From contig JAAUYU010000006.1 of NCBI GenBank assembly GCA_014804965.1, forward strand, positions 51,550 through 107,752: a DNA stretch of 56,203 nt, given 5' to 3'. The translations under genes were made by a program, and so were the position numbers. Source of the DNA: Desulfovibrio sp. Its GTDB lineage: Bacteria; Desulfobacterota; Desulfovibrionia; Desulfovibrionales; Desulfovibrionaceae. The notes beneath the pieces are model-generated. The model saw only the letters and a list, made by a program, of their open reading frames with translations. It searched no databases and was not told the DNA's origin. Below, piece after piece: positions 27,932 to 36,971 of this stretch (position 1 is its first letter; every line of letters starts with the position of its first letter).

Positions 27932-29015
27932 CTTCGTGTCCTTTTTTATTAACTTGTTCGTTCTACAAGATGCCATTGCCGCTGACCAAACTCTTGTATC
28001 GCAAATTGTTTCAAAGTTCTATACAGAATCATCAAAGTATGAACAAATTATGCTGAAATATGCAAAATTATTATTTTACTGGTGTGCTGTACTCGAAATC
28101 GCATGGATGAGTATTAAAAAAGCACTCGGCGCAACTGATGTCGGCGATATGTTTAAAGAATTTTGTTTGGTATTAATGGCCGCTGGATTTTTCCTTGCAG
28201 TCATAAATAATTATAATTCTTGGTCATGGAGTATTATCAATGGATTGAAATCCATAGCTGGCGAGGCGACCAACATCAATGACGCTGCTGACAAGCCATT
28301 TACTATAGGACTCAGCCTTGCTGAAGGATTATTGACAAAAACCAGTTTTTTTAGGCCGATTGACGCGCTCACATATGTTTTAGCGGGATTTGCGATTCTA
28401 CTGTGCTTCGCGTTGATTACTATGCAGATTATATTGATTAAGTGTGAATGTATAATTGCTATTTGTGCTTCATCAATTTTACTTGGGTTAGGAGCAACTT
28501 CTTTTTTTCGAGAATACGCAATAAATGTTTTAAGATTTATTGTTGCTACTGGATTTAAGCTAATGGTTATGTATCTAATAATTGGAATTGGTATAAACTT
28601 CTTGAGTAATCTTTCGTTGGAAGAAGATAATTGGATGCAAATAGGAGTGACACTTTCATTTTGCCTCATTTTCTATTGCTTGGTGAAAACAATTCCCGAT
28701 GTTGTGGCCGGCATCATCCAGGGCTCCCACGTTTCCACCGGCAACGCGCTCACGTCCACCGTCACCGCAATGGGAGCCGGATTGGCCGGTCTTGGAATGG
28801 CCGCTGGCGCTGGCATGGCCAACGTGGGTCGAGCCGCGCAAGCTGCGCGCGCCCAAGGTGCGGAAGGCCTTGGCGGCATGATGGCCGGAACTGCCAGCAA
28901 CCTATTTGGCGCGAGCCGTGAGGCCATGCACAACAAGGATCAGGCGCGGAATAAGGTCGCGTCCGTCCTCCGCGAAAGAATAGAAAAGGCGAACCTGCCA
29001 AAGAGTGAGGGGTAG
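27897..29015 (+). CDS. trbL: TrbL/VirB6 mosaic membrane protein
   Basis: Signal peptide, multiple TM helices; GC-rich Ala/Gly C-terminus; position. Confidence 0.92.
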   Translation: MNIAVRNCCFFIFVSFFINLFVLQDAIAADQTLVSQIVSKFYTESSKYEQIMLKYAKLLFYWCAVLEIAWMSIKKALGATDVGDMFKEFCLVLMAAGFFLAVINNYNSWSWSIINGLKSIAGEATNINDAADKPFTIGLSLAEGLLTKTSFFRPIDALTYVLAGFAILLCFALITMQIILIKCECIIAICASSILLGLGATSFFREYAINVLRFIVATGFKLMVMYLIIGIGINFLSNLSLEEDNWMQIGVTLSFCLIFYCLVKTIPDVVAGIIQGSHVSTGNALTSTVTAMGAGLAGLGMAAGAGMANVGRAAQAARAQGAEGLGGMMAGTASNLFGASREAMHNKDQARNKVASVLRERIEKANLPKSEG

Positions 29016-29016
29016 C

Positions 29017-29760
29017 ATGGGATTTTTTAAGAAAAAAGGCGCTGGCAATGAGGAAACGGCAACTCCCAAGGCGGATTCCAGGAACCCCTATATCGCGGGG
29101 CGTGAGGAATGGCTTGAACGGTATGGCAGCTATATCAACCGCGCGGCTCAGTGGCGCTCGATGGCTTTCATCTGCCTCCTCTTCCTGGGTGTGTCCATCG
29201 CTGGCAATGTTTTTCAAGCCATGCAGGTCAAGGCCATTCCGTACATCGTGGAAGTGGACAAGCTCGGCAAGGCAGCCGTGGCTCACCGGGCGGAGCAGGC
29301 TGGCCCTGCGCCCGTCCGGCTCATTCAGGCGGACATCGCCTCATTCATTACTGACTGGCGCACGGTCACGGCGGACATCGAGCTCCAGAAACAAATGATT
29401 CAGCGCCTTTCCTTCTTCGTGGCTGGCTCGGCCAAGGGCGTCCTCAAGGAGTGGTTCGCTCAGAATAACCCCTATGAAATCGCCAAGGCCAACAAGCTGG
29501 TGCATGTGGAGATTAAATCCCTGCCCTTGCCTGTCAGCGCCGATTCTTGGCGCGTGGAATGGACAGAGATTGTGCGCTCCCATGCGGGTGTTGCCTTGGA
29601 AACTCGCAGCTATGAAGCCACGGTCACGATTTTGATAAAGCCCCCGACTTCTGAGGCTGTCATGCTGCAAAATCCTGGCGGCGTGTATATCACAAGCCTT
29701 TCCGCCAGCCGTGTTTTCAAGGATGGCCCGGCCTCCATGCCCGCGAAGGCGCATGAATAG
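29017..29760 (+). CDS. trbF: TrbF/VirB8
   Basis: NPYIAGREEWLERYGSYINRAAQWR...QVKAIPYIVEVDKLG. Confidence 0.93.
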   Translation: MGFFKKKGAGNEETATPKADSRNPYIAGREEWLERYGSYINRAAQWRSMAFICLLFLGVSIAGNVFQAMQVKAIPYIVEVDKLGKAAVAHRAEQAGPAPVRLIQADIASFITDWRTVTADIELQKQMIQRLSFFVAGSAKGVLKEWFAQNNPYEIAKANKLVHVEIKSLPLPVSADSWRVEWTEIVRSHAGVALETRSYEATVTILIKPPTSEAVMLQNPGGVYITSLSASRVFKDGPASMPAKAHE

Positions 29761-29768
29761 GAGCGAAC

Positions 29769-30665
29769 ATGAAAGGGTATCTCAGGCGTCCATTTGCGGC
29801 TTTGGCCATATTCGTCACGGTCTTGTCATTTCTGGCCTGCTCCACGGCCAAAGCGGCCACTCCCGGCGGTGAAATCCCGCCGGAACTTCTCAATGTGCCG
29901 GATTTCTTGAGCCAAGACGTTGTGCCCCTCACCTCCAAGGAGCGGCAAGCCCTGGGCCTGAGCCGTCAATGGTCGGGACGCGGCCCCGCGCCGGTGCTCT
30001 CCCATTCGGGAAAGCTGACGTATGTGCATGGCGCTTCCCTTCCCACAATCATTGCCAGCCCCATGCAGGTCTGCGACGTGGAACTCCAGCCGGGAGAGAA
30101 GGTGAATGAAGTCATCGTGGGCGATTCTGCGCGCTGGCTCGTGGAAACGGGTACAGCCGGGGACACGGTGCATCTTTTCGTCAAGCCCGTGGACGCTGGC
30201 TTGGAGACGACTGCGGTCGTGACCACCGACAGGCGCGTCTATCATCTCAGGCTCGTTTCACAGCGTTCCGGGCATACACCCTATGTGGGCTTTGTGTACG
30301 CGGACGCCATGAAGTCGGCGATTGCCCAAAAGCGAGCGGACGCGGAAGCAGAACGTGAACGGCGCACTGCCACACTTGATGGGCGGCAAGTGGATATTTC
30401 CGGCCTCAATTTCGGCTACGACGTGAAGGGCAAGGCGTCGTGGAAGCCGGAACGGGTCTTTGATGACGGGGAACGGATTTATATCCATCTGCCGCGCAAG
30501 GTTACAGAAATGCCGGTGCTGCTGGCCCGGCGCAAGGGTGAAAATGTCCTGGTCAACTATCGGGCGGACGCTGGCAACCTGGTTGTGGATGGGTTTTTCG
30601 ACGAAATTTTGCTGCTCCTCGGCGTCGGCAAGAACCGCGAAGAAGTGCGGATTGTGAGGCGATAA
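29769..30665 (+). CDS. trbG: TrbG/VirB9
   Basis: CDVELQPGEKVNEVIVGDSARWLVETG...HLFVKPVDAGLETTAVVTTDRRVYHLRL. Confidence 0.94.
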   Translation: MKGYLRRPFAALAIFVTVLSFLACSTAKAATPGGEIPPELLNVPDFLSQDVVPLTSKERQALGLSRQWSGRGPAPVLSHSGKLTYVHGASLPTIIASPMQVCDVELQPGEKVNEVIVGDSARWLVETGTAGDTVHLFVKPVDAGLETTAVVTTDRRVYHLRLVSQRSGHTPYVGFVYADAMKSAIAQKRADAEAERERRTATLDGRQVDISGLNFGYDVKGKASWKPERVFDDGERIYIHLPRKVTEMPVLLARRKGENVLVNYRADAGNLVVDGFFDEILLLLGVGKNREEVRIVRR

Positions 30666-30666
30666 G

Positions 30667-31878
30667 ATGGCCGATGAATCGCCAAACGCCTTGGTCCTTT
30701 CTGCGAAGCCGCGCACCGCACGCATGGGCCGTTGGCCGATTGTGGCCGTGTGCATTGCCCTGGCGGTCATGGTTGGCGTCCTCATATACAGCGTCCAGTA
30801 CGCCCATAACCCGGAGCAAAAAGAGGAAGCCAAGAAGGCGGAGGTTCAGGAAGAGGAGCGCCCGGTCTGGCTGGTGGAAGGGAGCGGCCTGGCTCTTGAC
30901 CCCAAAAAAGAGCAGACAAGCGGTGTCATCGCACCTCCTGAGCCGGTGAAGCCCGAACCGCTGGTGGTTGTCCAGCGTGAGGAAAGGCCCGACCCGGCAC
31001 TGGATCAACTGCGGCGCACACGAACGCAGGCGGCTTTAAGTGCGCTCGCCTCTCCGCTTGTGGCCAAAAGGGTTTCTGATGTCACCGCGCGCGAAGCGCA
31101 GTCGGTTTCTTTGGCTGCTTCAGGCCCTGATATGCCGTCCTCTGTGACTTCGGCCACGGCATCCGCAGGAAGCGATAATTATTACGACCCGGCTGCTGAC
31201 CGGGACAAGGAAGCGTTTTTCGAGCGCTCGCAGGCGCAGAAAAACCAGTGGCAACTCCCGGAACGGCGAACGGCTGGCGTACCATACGAACTCAAGACAG
31301 GGGCTGTCATTCCCGGTGTCATGCTTACGGGCATCAATTCAGATTTGCCTGGCAATATGATTGCCCAGGTTTCCCAGAATGTCTTTGACTCCGCTACCGG
31401 GTTGCACCTGCTCATTCCGCAAGGGACAAAGATTTACGGCGTCTATGATTCGCGCGTGGTCTATGGGCAGGAACGGGTGTTGATTGCCTGGAACCGGCTC
31501 ATGTTCCCGGATGGCTCCTCGCTGACAATCGGGGCAATGCCTGGCGCTGACATGGGCGGCATGGCCGGATTCAATGATGATGTGAATAATCACTATCTGC
31601 GAATTTTCGGAAGCGCCCTCATGATGTCGCTTGTATCCGGCGGCATGGCCTACGCAATGGATGGCGTCAATAACAGCACGTCCACGAATAATGGCACGAC
31701 GATGCAGGATGAAATGACCTCCGCATTGGCCGCACAGCTTGGACAAACGACCACCACTCTCCTCCAGAAAAACCTCTCCATAAAGCCTACGCTTGAGATT
31801 CGGCCCGGATACCTCTTCAATATCGTTGTCACCAAGGACATGATTTTCAAAGAACCCTATACCCGCTGGCGGCATTGA
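30667..31878 (+). CDS. trbI: TrbI/VirB10
   Basis: ELKTGAVIPGVMLTGINSDLPGNMIAQVSQNVFDSATG..LLIPQGTKIYGVYDSRV. Confidence 0.95.
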   Translation: MADESPNALVLSAKPRTARMGRWPIVAVCIALAVMVGVLIYSVQYAHNPEQKEEAKKAEVQEEERPVWLVEGSGLALDPKKEQTSGVIAPPEPVKPEPLVVVQREERPDPALDQLRRTRTQAALSALASPLVAKRVSDVTAREAQSVSLAASGPDMPSSVTSATASAGSDNYYDPAADRDKEAFFERSQAQKNQWQLPERRTAGVPYELKTGAVIPGVMLTGINSDLPGNMIAQVSQNVFDSATGLHLLIPQGTKIYGVYDSRVVYGQERVLIAWNRLMFPDGSSLTIGAMPGADMGGMAGFNDDVNNHYLRIFGSALMMSLVSGGMAYAMDGVNNSTSTNNGTTMQDEMTSALAAQLGQTTTTLLQKNLSIKPTLEIRPGYLFNIVVTKDMIFKEPYTRWRH

Positions 31879-31888
31879 GGAAACAGCT

Positions 31889-33895
31889 ATGGCAGAGAAT
31901 TATGGCTTACAGGATGTTTCCGAAGGCACGACACACCGGAAGCGGCTCGGGCTCTGGATTTTTTTGGGCCTGATACCCGTTTTCGCCTTCCTTGGTCTGA
32001 CGATGGCCAGCATCAAGGTGGCTGCTGACTACAATTTTTCGCCCACTTTGGGGCACTCTTGGTTCTCTATTCTCGGTATGCCAATTTATGCGCCCTGGAA
32101 TGTTTTGGTATGGCAAGGGATTGACCCCGCTGTACTTGACCGGGCGCAAATCGTTGGCCTGGCGTTTTTCGTGTTGCCACTCCTCTTCGTGGCGCTCTGC
32201 GTTCTTGCCTTCAATAAGCCCAAGGGAAATGCCTCGCTCCACGGCTCGGCTCGCTGGGCCACGCGCAATGAGATTCAAAAGATGGGCTATTTTGAGGGCA
32301 AGGGCGTCTATGTGGGCGGCTGGCATGACAAGCGCGACAAGCAGTTGCTTTATCTGCGCCATAATGGCCCTGAGCATATCCTTTGCTTTGCGCCCACACG
32401 CTCAGGCAAGGGCGTCGGCCTTATCCTCCCTACGCTGCTTTCTTGGCCCGGCTCAAGCCTGACGCTGGACATTAAGGGCGAAAACTGGGCCTTGACCGCC
32501 GGTTGGCGGAAGTCTCAAGGGCACAAGGTTCTGCGTTTCGAGCCTTCGGATGCTTCCGGCTCCGGCTGCGCCTTTAATCCCCTGGATGAAATCCGCCTCT
32601 CCAGTCTGGAGTGTGTCCAGGATGTGCAGAATCTGGCGCTCATGCTCGTGGACCCTGACGGCAAGGGGCTTGAGGACCACTGGACTAAGGCTGCCTTTGC
32701 GTTTTTTGCCGGGCTGATATTGCATTGCTGCGTGATGATACGGCACGAGCGGGGCACGATGCCCACGCTCCAAGACCTCACGCTCATGATGTCTGACCCG
32801 GAAAAGGACACCCAGGAACTCCTTGATGAAATGATGGCTGAGGACCACGCGGCGCGATTTGCGGAATTTGCGCCTGAAGCGGATGCGCGTGTGGGCGAGG
32901 CTTGCCATGTCTTTATTGCCTCCTCGGCGCGGGAAATGGCCTCCAAGGCTGAAAATGAAGCCTCCGGCGTCCTCTCCTCGGCGCTGGTCAACATGGCCAT
33001 TTACCGGGACCCCATTATCAATATCAACACTTGCCGCTCGGACTTCCACATTCACGATTTGATGAACTCCGAGAACCCGCTGGATTTGTATCTCGTGGTG
33101 AACCCTGATGCCATTGACCGCATGAGGCCGCTCCTGCGGCTTCTGGTGGACCTCATTATCCGCCGGGTATGCGCCAAGATGGAGTTTGCGGATGGGACGA
33201 GCAAGGCGGGGTATAAGCATCGTCTGCTCCTGATGCTCGACGAGTTCACCTCCTTGGGAAAGCTGCCCATTGTGGAAAAGGCCATTGCCTATATCGCCGG
33301 GTACGGCGGCAAAATGTACATCATCGTCCAGGATACCAAGCAGCTTAACAACGTGTACGGCAAGGACAATGCCATTATGGCAAACTGCCATGTACGCATA
33401 GCTTATGCCCCTAACGATGCGGAAACTGCGGAACTCCTTTCCCGCATGACGGGCAAGACGACAGTCGTAGAAAAAAAGACTTCTATCTCCATGAGCAAGG
33501 GTGGCCGCTCGCGCTCGGTCAATATTGCGGAAACAGCGCGGCCACTGCTTACGCCTGACGAATGTTCACGCCTGCCGGGGGCGGAAAAGGATAGTTCGGG
33601 CAAGGTCACGCGCCCTGGCCATATGCTGATTTTTACTGCGGGGCAGTCGCCCATTTATGGGATGCAGATACTGTATTTCAAGGACCCGACATTCGCCAAA
33701 AGGTCAAAGATGGCTGCTCCGGGTGTGACTTCGCGTTTTCCTGCGGGAATCTCTGACTCTCTCTATTTCCCACGCCCTGCTGACTGGTACAGCAATCCGG
33801 TAGAGGAAACTCCAATGACAGGAGTCATCGTCGAAGTAGAACCTCACGAGATACCTCCGGCTGCAACATTTGAGAGTTTTCTGGAGAAGGCGTGA
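31889..33895 (+). CDS. traG: TraG/VirD4 coupling protein
   Basis: HILCFAPTRSGKGVGLILPTLLSWPGSSLTLDIKGENW; LLMLDEFTSLGKLPIVEKAIAYIAGYGGKMYIIVQD. Confidence 0.96.
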   Translation: MAENYGLQDVSEGTTHRKRLGLWIFLGLIPVFAFLGLTMASIKVAADYNFSPTLGHSWFSILGMPIYAPWNVLVWQGIDPAVLDRAQIVGLAFFVLPLLFVALCVLAFNKPKGNASLHGSARWATRNEIQKMGYFEGKGVYVGGWHDKRDKQLLYLRHNGPEHILCFAPTRSGKGVGLILPTLLSWPGSSLTLDIKGENWALTAGWRKSQGHKVLRFEPSDASGSGCAFNPLDEIRLSSLECVQDVQNLALMLVDPDGKGLEDHWTKAAFAFFAGLILHCCVMIRHERGTMPTLQDLTLMMSDPEKDTQELLDEMMAEDHAARFAEFAPEADARVGEACHVFIASSAREMASKAENEASGVLSSALVNMAIYRDPIININTCRSDFHIHDLMNSENPLDLYLVVNPDAIDRMRPLLRLLVDLIIRRVCAKMEFADGTSKAGYKHRLLLMLDEFTSLGKLPIVEKAIAYIAGYGGKMYIIVQDTKQLNNVYGKDNAIMANCHVRIAYAPNDAETAELLSRMTGKTTVVEKKTSISMSKGGRSRSVNIAETARPLLTPDECSRLPGAEKDSSGKVTRPGHMLIFTAGQSPIYGMQILYFKDPTFAKRSKMAAPGVTSRFPAGISDSLYFPRPADWYSNPVEETPMTGVIVEVEPHEIPPAATFESFLEKA

Positions 33896-34404
33896 AGGGG
33901 CTTCTGCTTGCGGCTTTCGGGCTTTCTGTGGCCCTCTCCGGCCTGTATCTCACCGGCTACAGGCTGAACGTCACGCCGTCACTTCCCCGTGGCATCTACC
34001 TTGAGGCAGGTGGACAGCCCAAGCGCGGCGATTTGGTCTCGTTCTGCCTGTCGGGGCGGTGGGCACAACTGGCCAAAGAGCGCGGGTATCTCGCGCCCGG
34101 TGCTTGTAACTCGGGACTGCGGCCTCTGCTCAAGCGGGTTGCCGCGCTTCCAGGGGATGAAGTGCTCGTGACTTCCGATGGCATTTTTACTGTGTCCAAA
34201 ACGGATAAAAAATTTTGGCGTACCCCGCTTCGGCGGCATGACGCCAAAGGCCGTGAACTCCCGGAAAGCGCCTTGCGGTCGGGCGCAATACCCCAGGACA
34301 TGACGCTGGTTCTGGCTGAACATCCGGGAAGCTTTGACGGTCGCTTCTTCGGCCTGGTTCCCCTTGCGTCTCTGCAACGTGTGGAACCGATTTTCACCTT
34401 TTAG
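33892..34404 (+). CDS. traF: TraF-like S26-family conjugative peptidase
   Basis: LNVTPSLPRGIYLEAGGQPKRGDLVSFC; LKRVAALPGDEVLV. Confidence 0.9.
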   Translation: MKGLLLAAFGLSVALSGLYLTGYRLNVTPSLPRGIYLEAGGQPKRGDLVSFCLSGRWAQLAKERGYLAPGACNSGLRPLLKRVAALPGDEVLVTSDGIFTVSKTDKKFWRTPLRRHDAKGRELPESALRSGAIPQDMTLVLAEHPGSFDGRFFGLVPLASLQRVEPIFTF

Positions 34405-34417
34405 CCAAGGAGAACCC

Positions 34418-34612
34418 ATGAATCGGGAAGAGCTCAATCAGGCCGCTTCCGATGCCTTCATCCAGGCCCAGGAAGGTCTGGCCGTGCCGGTTGACCCGGA
34501 CGTGGCATCGGAAATGGGGGCCTTTGCGGAACCTGCGCTGACCCTGGACGAAATCATGGAGGATGTCCGGGACGGCAACCTGGCTGGTATGGGGGGCGCT
34601 TATGACGAATAG
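34418..34612 (+). CDS. 64-aa small protein, paralog of the 38-aa ORF at 7744
   Basis: aaggag RBS; LNQAASDAFIQAQEGLAVPVDPDVASEMGAFAEP; overlaps the start of the primase gene. Confidence 0.75.
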   Translation: MNREELNQAASDAFIQAQEGLAVPVDPDVASEMGAFAEPALTLDEIMEDVRDGNLAGMGGAYDE

Positions 34613-36971
34613 CGCCAAAACCAAGGAAAAGGTCCCCTTCCATGTGGAGTTTTCGGAAAAGATCATCAAGATGCTGGAGGAAGGGACAGCCCCTTGGCAA
34701 AAGCCTTGGCAGCCCACGCAGAACATGGCCCCTCGAAATCCGCTCTCCGGCACGGTGTACAAGGGCGGCAACCGCGTATGGCTTTCACTCGTCGAATGGG
34801 CCGAAGGCTATGACGACCCCCGCTGGATGACGCTCAAACAGGCCAATGACGCGGGCTACCGCGTCAAAAAGGGTGAGCACAGCACCACGGTGATGTACTG
34901 GCAGTTCACCCGCGAGCAGGACCGCCTGGATGAAGCGGGCAACCCTGTCCTTGGCAAAGACGGCAAGCCCGAGCGCGAGACTGTCCTTCTGGAGCGGCCC
35001 ATCGTGCGCGGCGCTCGCGTATTCAACGCGAAGCAGATCGAGAATTTTCCCCCGCTCCCTGAAATTGAACGGAAATTTGAATGGGAGCCCCAGGAAAAGG
35101 CCGAAGCTATCCTTGAAAATTCGGGCGCAGTCATATTGAACGACCAGCGCGACCGCGCCTTTTATGCAGTCCTCAAGGACGAAATCCACCTGCCCCCCAG
35201 GGAGAGCTTTGACAAGTCGGACAAATACTACGCAACCGCGCTGCATGAGCTCGGCCACTGGACGAGCCATCCGGCCCGGCTCAACCGGGAACATGGTCCC
35301 TTCGGCTCTACGACTTATGCGAAGGAAGAGCTCAGGGCGGAAATCAGTTCCTGGATGGTGGGCCAGGACATCGGCGTTGGCCACGACCCGGGCCAACACG
35401 CGGCATACGTCCAGTCCTGGATTGAAGCGCTCCGGGATGACCCTCTGGAAATCCTCCGCGCCTGCCGGGATGCTGAAAAAATCCGGGACTATGTGCTGGG
35501 CCTTGAACACCAGAAGGAGAAGGAATTGCCCCTTGAAAAAAGGATGGAGTCCTTCATCCGCGAGGCCCTTCTTCATATCGAACACAAGGTGGCGCTCGCG
35601 GACATCGTTAAAGAGACCAAACAGGCACTGGAAAAAGGCAGCCCGGAAGCCATGCAGGATGCCTTTACCAATGTGCTTCAAGCCGTGAAATCCGAGCATT
35701 ACACCGGGCCACGGCAACTCGTATCGCGCGGGGATGCGATTTTGAAAGCTCTCAACACGCTGAGCGTGGCAGAGGAACAGAATATGGGACTGCCTCATGA
35801 ACCGGCCCCGGCGAAGGAAAAAACCTGGCTCAATGTCCCCTATCGGGAAAAGGAGACCGCCAAGGCGCTTGGCGCACGTTGGGACAAGCAGGAGAAGCGC
35901 TGGTACGCGCCGGCCGGGACGGATTTGACCCCATTGCAGCGCTTCATGACCTCGCAGATCCATGACCGCTCCAAGGGAGCGACCCTCGAACCGCGTGAAG
36001 AGTTTGCGGCCAAGCTGGCTGACCTCGGTCTCGACCTCAAGGGCTCGTTGCCTATCCTGGACGGCAAGATGCACCGCGTTCCCCTCCTTGGCAAGAATGG
36101 CCGTGGCCAGGATGGGGCGTACTGCTTGCATGGGGACGGGGTTCCCGCCGGATGGGCGCAGAATCATGTCAGCGGTGAGAAGGTCAAGCTGGTGGCCACT
36201 GGCGTTGTTCTATCGCCTGAAGAGCGTGAACGCCAGCAAAGAGAGCACGACGCCCGGATAAAGGCGGCGAATGAGGAACGCGCGCGCCAGCAGGATATTG
36301 CCGCACGGCGTTGCCAAGCCATGTGGTCTGGCTTCAATGAAGTCATCGCGCACCCGTATCTCAATGACAAGGGGGTGGAACCCTTTGGCCTTAAGATGGA
36401 TCAAACGCAGGGGAATCTCATAATCCCCTTGCGAAACGTCGAGGGAGAGTTGCGCGGTTTCCAGGCCATTTCGCCGGAAGGGCAAAAGGCCTTCGCCACG
36501 GGCATCCAGAAGCGCGGCAATTTCCACCTTATCGGCGCACTTCCCGGCCAGGACATTTCCAAGGGGGAAATCCTGCTTTGCGAAGGCTATGCAACCGGGG
36601 CAAGCCTCCATATGGCAAGCGGCAAGCCGGTGGTTGTGGCTTTCGACTCTGGCAATCTTGCCCCGGTTGCTGAAGCTCTGCGCGCCAAGTACCCGGAAGC
36701 TGCGCTGACAATCTGCGCAGACAATGACCACGCCGTGCATCGGGACGGGAAGCCCTACAATGTTGGCCTTGAAAAAGCCAAGCTGGCTGCGGAAATGGTA
36801 GGGGCGAAAGTCCTGTTGCCGAAATTCACAGCAAAAGAAAAGGCCCAGGGGCTGACTGACTTTAACGACGTGCATAAGGCCCAAGGCGTGGCCGGCCTTA
36901 AAAAGCAGTTGGGCATCCGTGAGCGGTCCAAGGCCCAGGGTAAGGGCCGGGCTCAGGAGGTTGGGGCATGA
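34602..36971 (+). CDS. TraC-like primase: ArdC-type N-domain, zincin-like HExxH, Toprim C-domain
   Basis: IIKMLEEGTAPWQKPW...NPLSGTVYKGGNRVWLSL; ATALHELGHWTSHPARLNRE; GEILLCEGYATGASLHMASGKPVVVAFDSGNL. Confidence 0.9.
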   Translation: MTNSAKTKEKVPFHVEFSEKIIKMLEEGTAPWQKPWQPTQNMAPRNPLSGTVYKGGNRVWLSLVEWAEGYDDPRWMTLKQANDAGYRVKKGEHSTTVMYWQFTREQDRLDEAGNPVLGKDGKPERETVLLERPIVRGARVFNAKQIENFPPLPEIERKFEWEPQEKAEAILENSGAVILNDQRDRAFYAVLKDEIHLPPRESFDKSDKYYATALHELGHWTSHPARLNREHGPFGSTTYAKEELRAEISSWMVGQDIGVGHDPGQHAAYVQSWIEALRDDPLEILRACRDAEKIRDYVLGLEHQKEKELPLEKRMESFIREALLHIEHKVALADIVKETKQALEKGSPEAMQDAFTNVLQAVKSEHYTGPRQLVSRGDAILKALNTLSVAEEQNMGLPHEPAPAKEKTWLNVPYREKETAKALGARWDKQEKRWYAPAGTDLTPLQRFMTSQIHDRSKGATLEPREEFAAKLADLGLDLKGSLPILDGKMHRVPLLGKNGRGQDGAYCLHGDGVPAGWAQNHVSGEKVKLVATGVVLSPEERERQQREHDARIKAANEERARQQDIAARRCQAMWSGFNEVIAHPYLNDKGVEPFGLKMDQTQGNLIIPLRNVEGELRGFQAISPEGQKAFATGIQKRGNFHLIGALPGQDISKGEILLCEGYATGASLHMASGKPVVVAFDSGNLAPVAEALRAKYPEAALTICADNDHAVHRDGKPYNVGLEKAKLAAEMVGAKVLLPKFTAKEKAQGLTDFNDVHKAQGVAGLKKQLGIRERSKAQGKGRAQEVGA

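Noticed and set aside
32453-33391. 312-aa minus-strand ORF
   Set aside because: Shadow of traG.
34785-36167. 460-aa minus-strand ORF
   Set aside because: Antisense shadow of the primase gene in GC-rich DNA; no domain signature, and the plus strand has a clear protein family.
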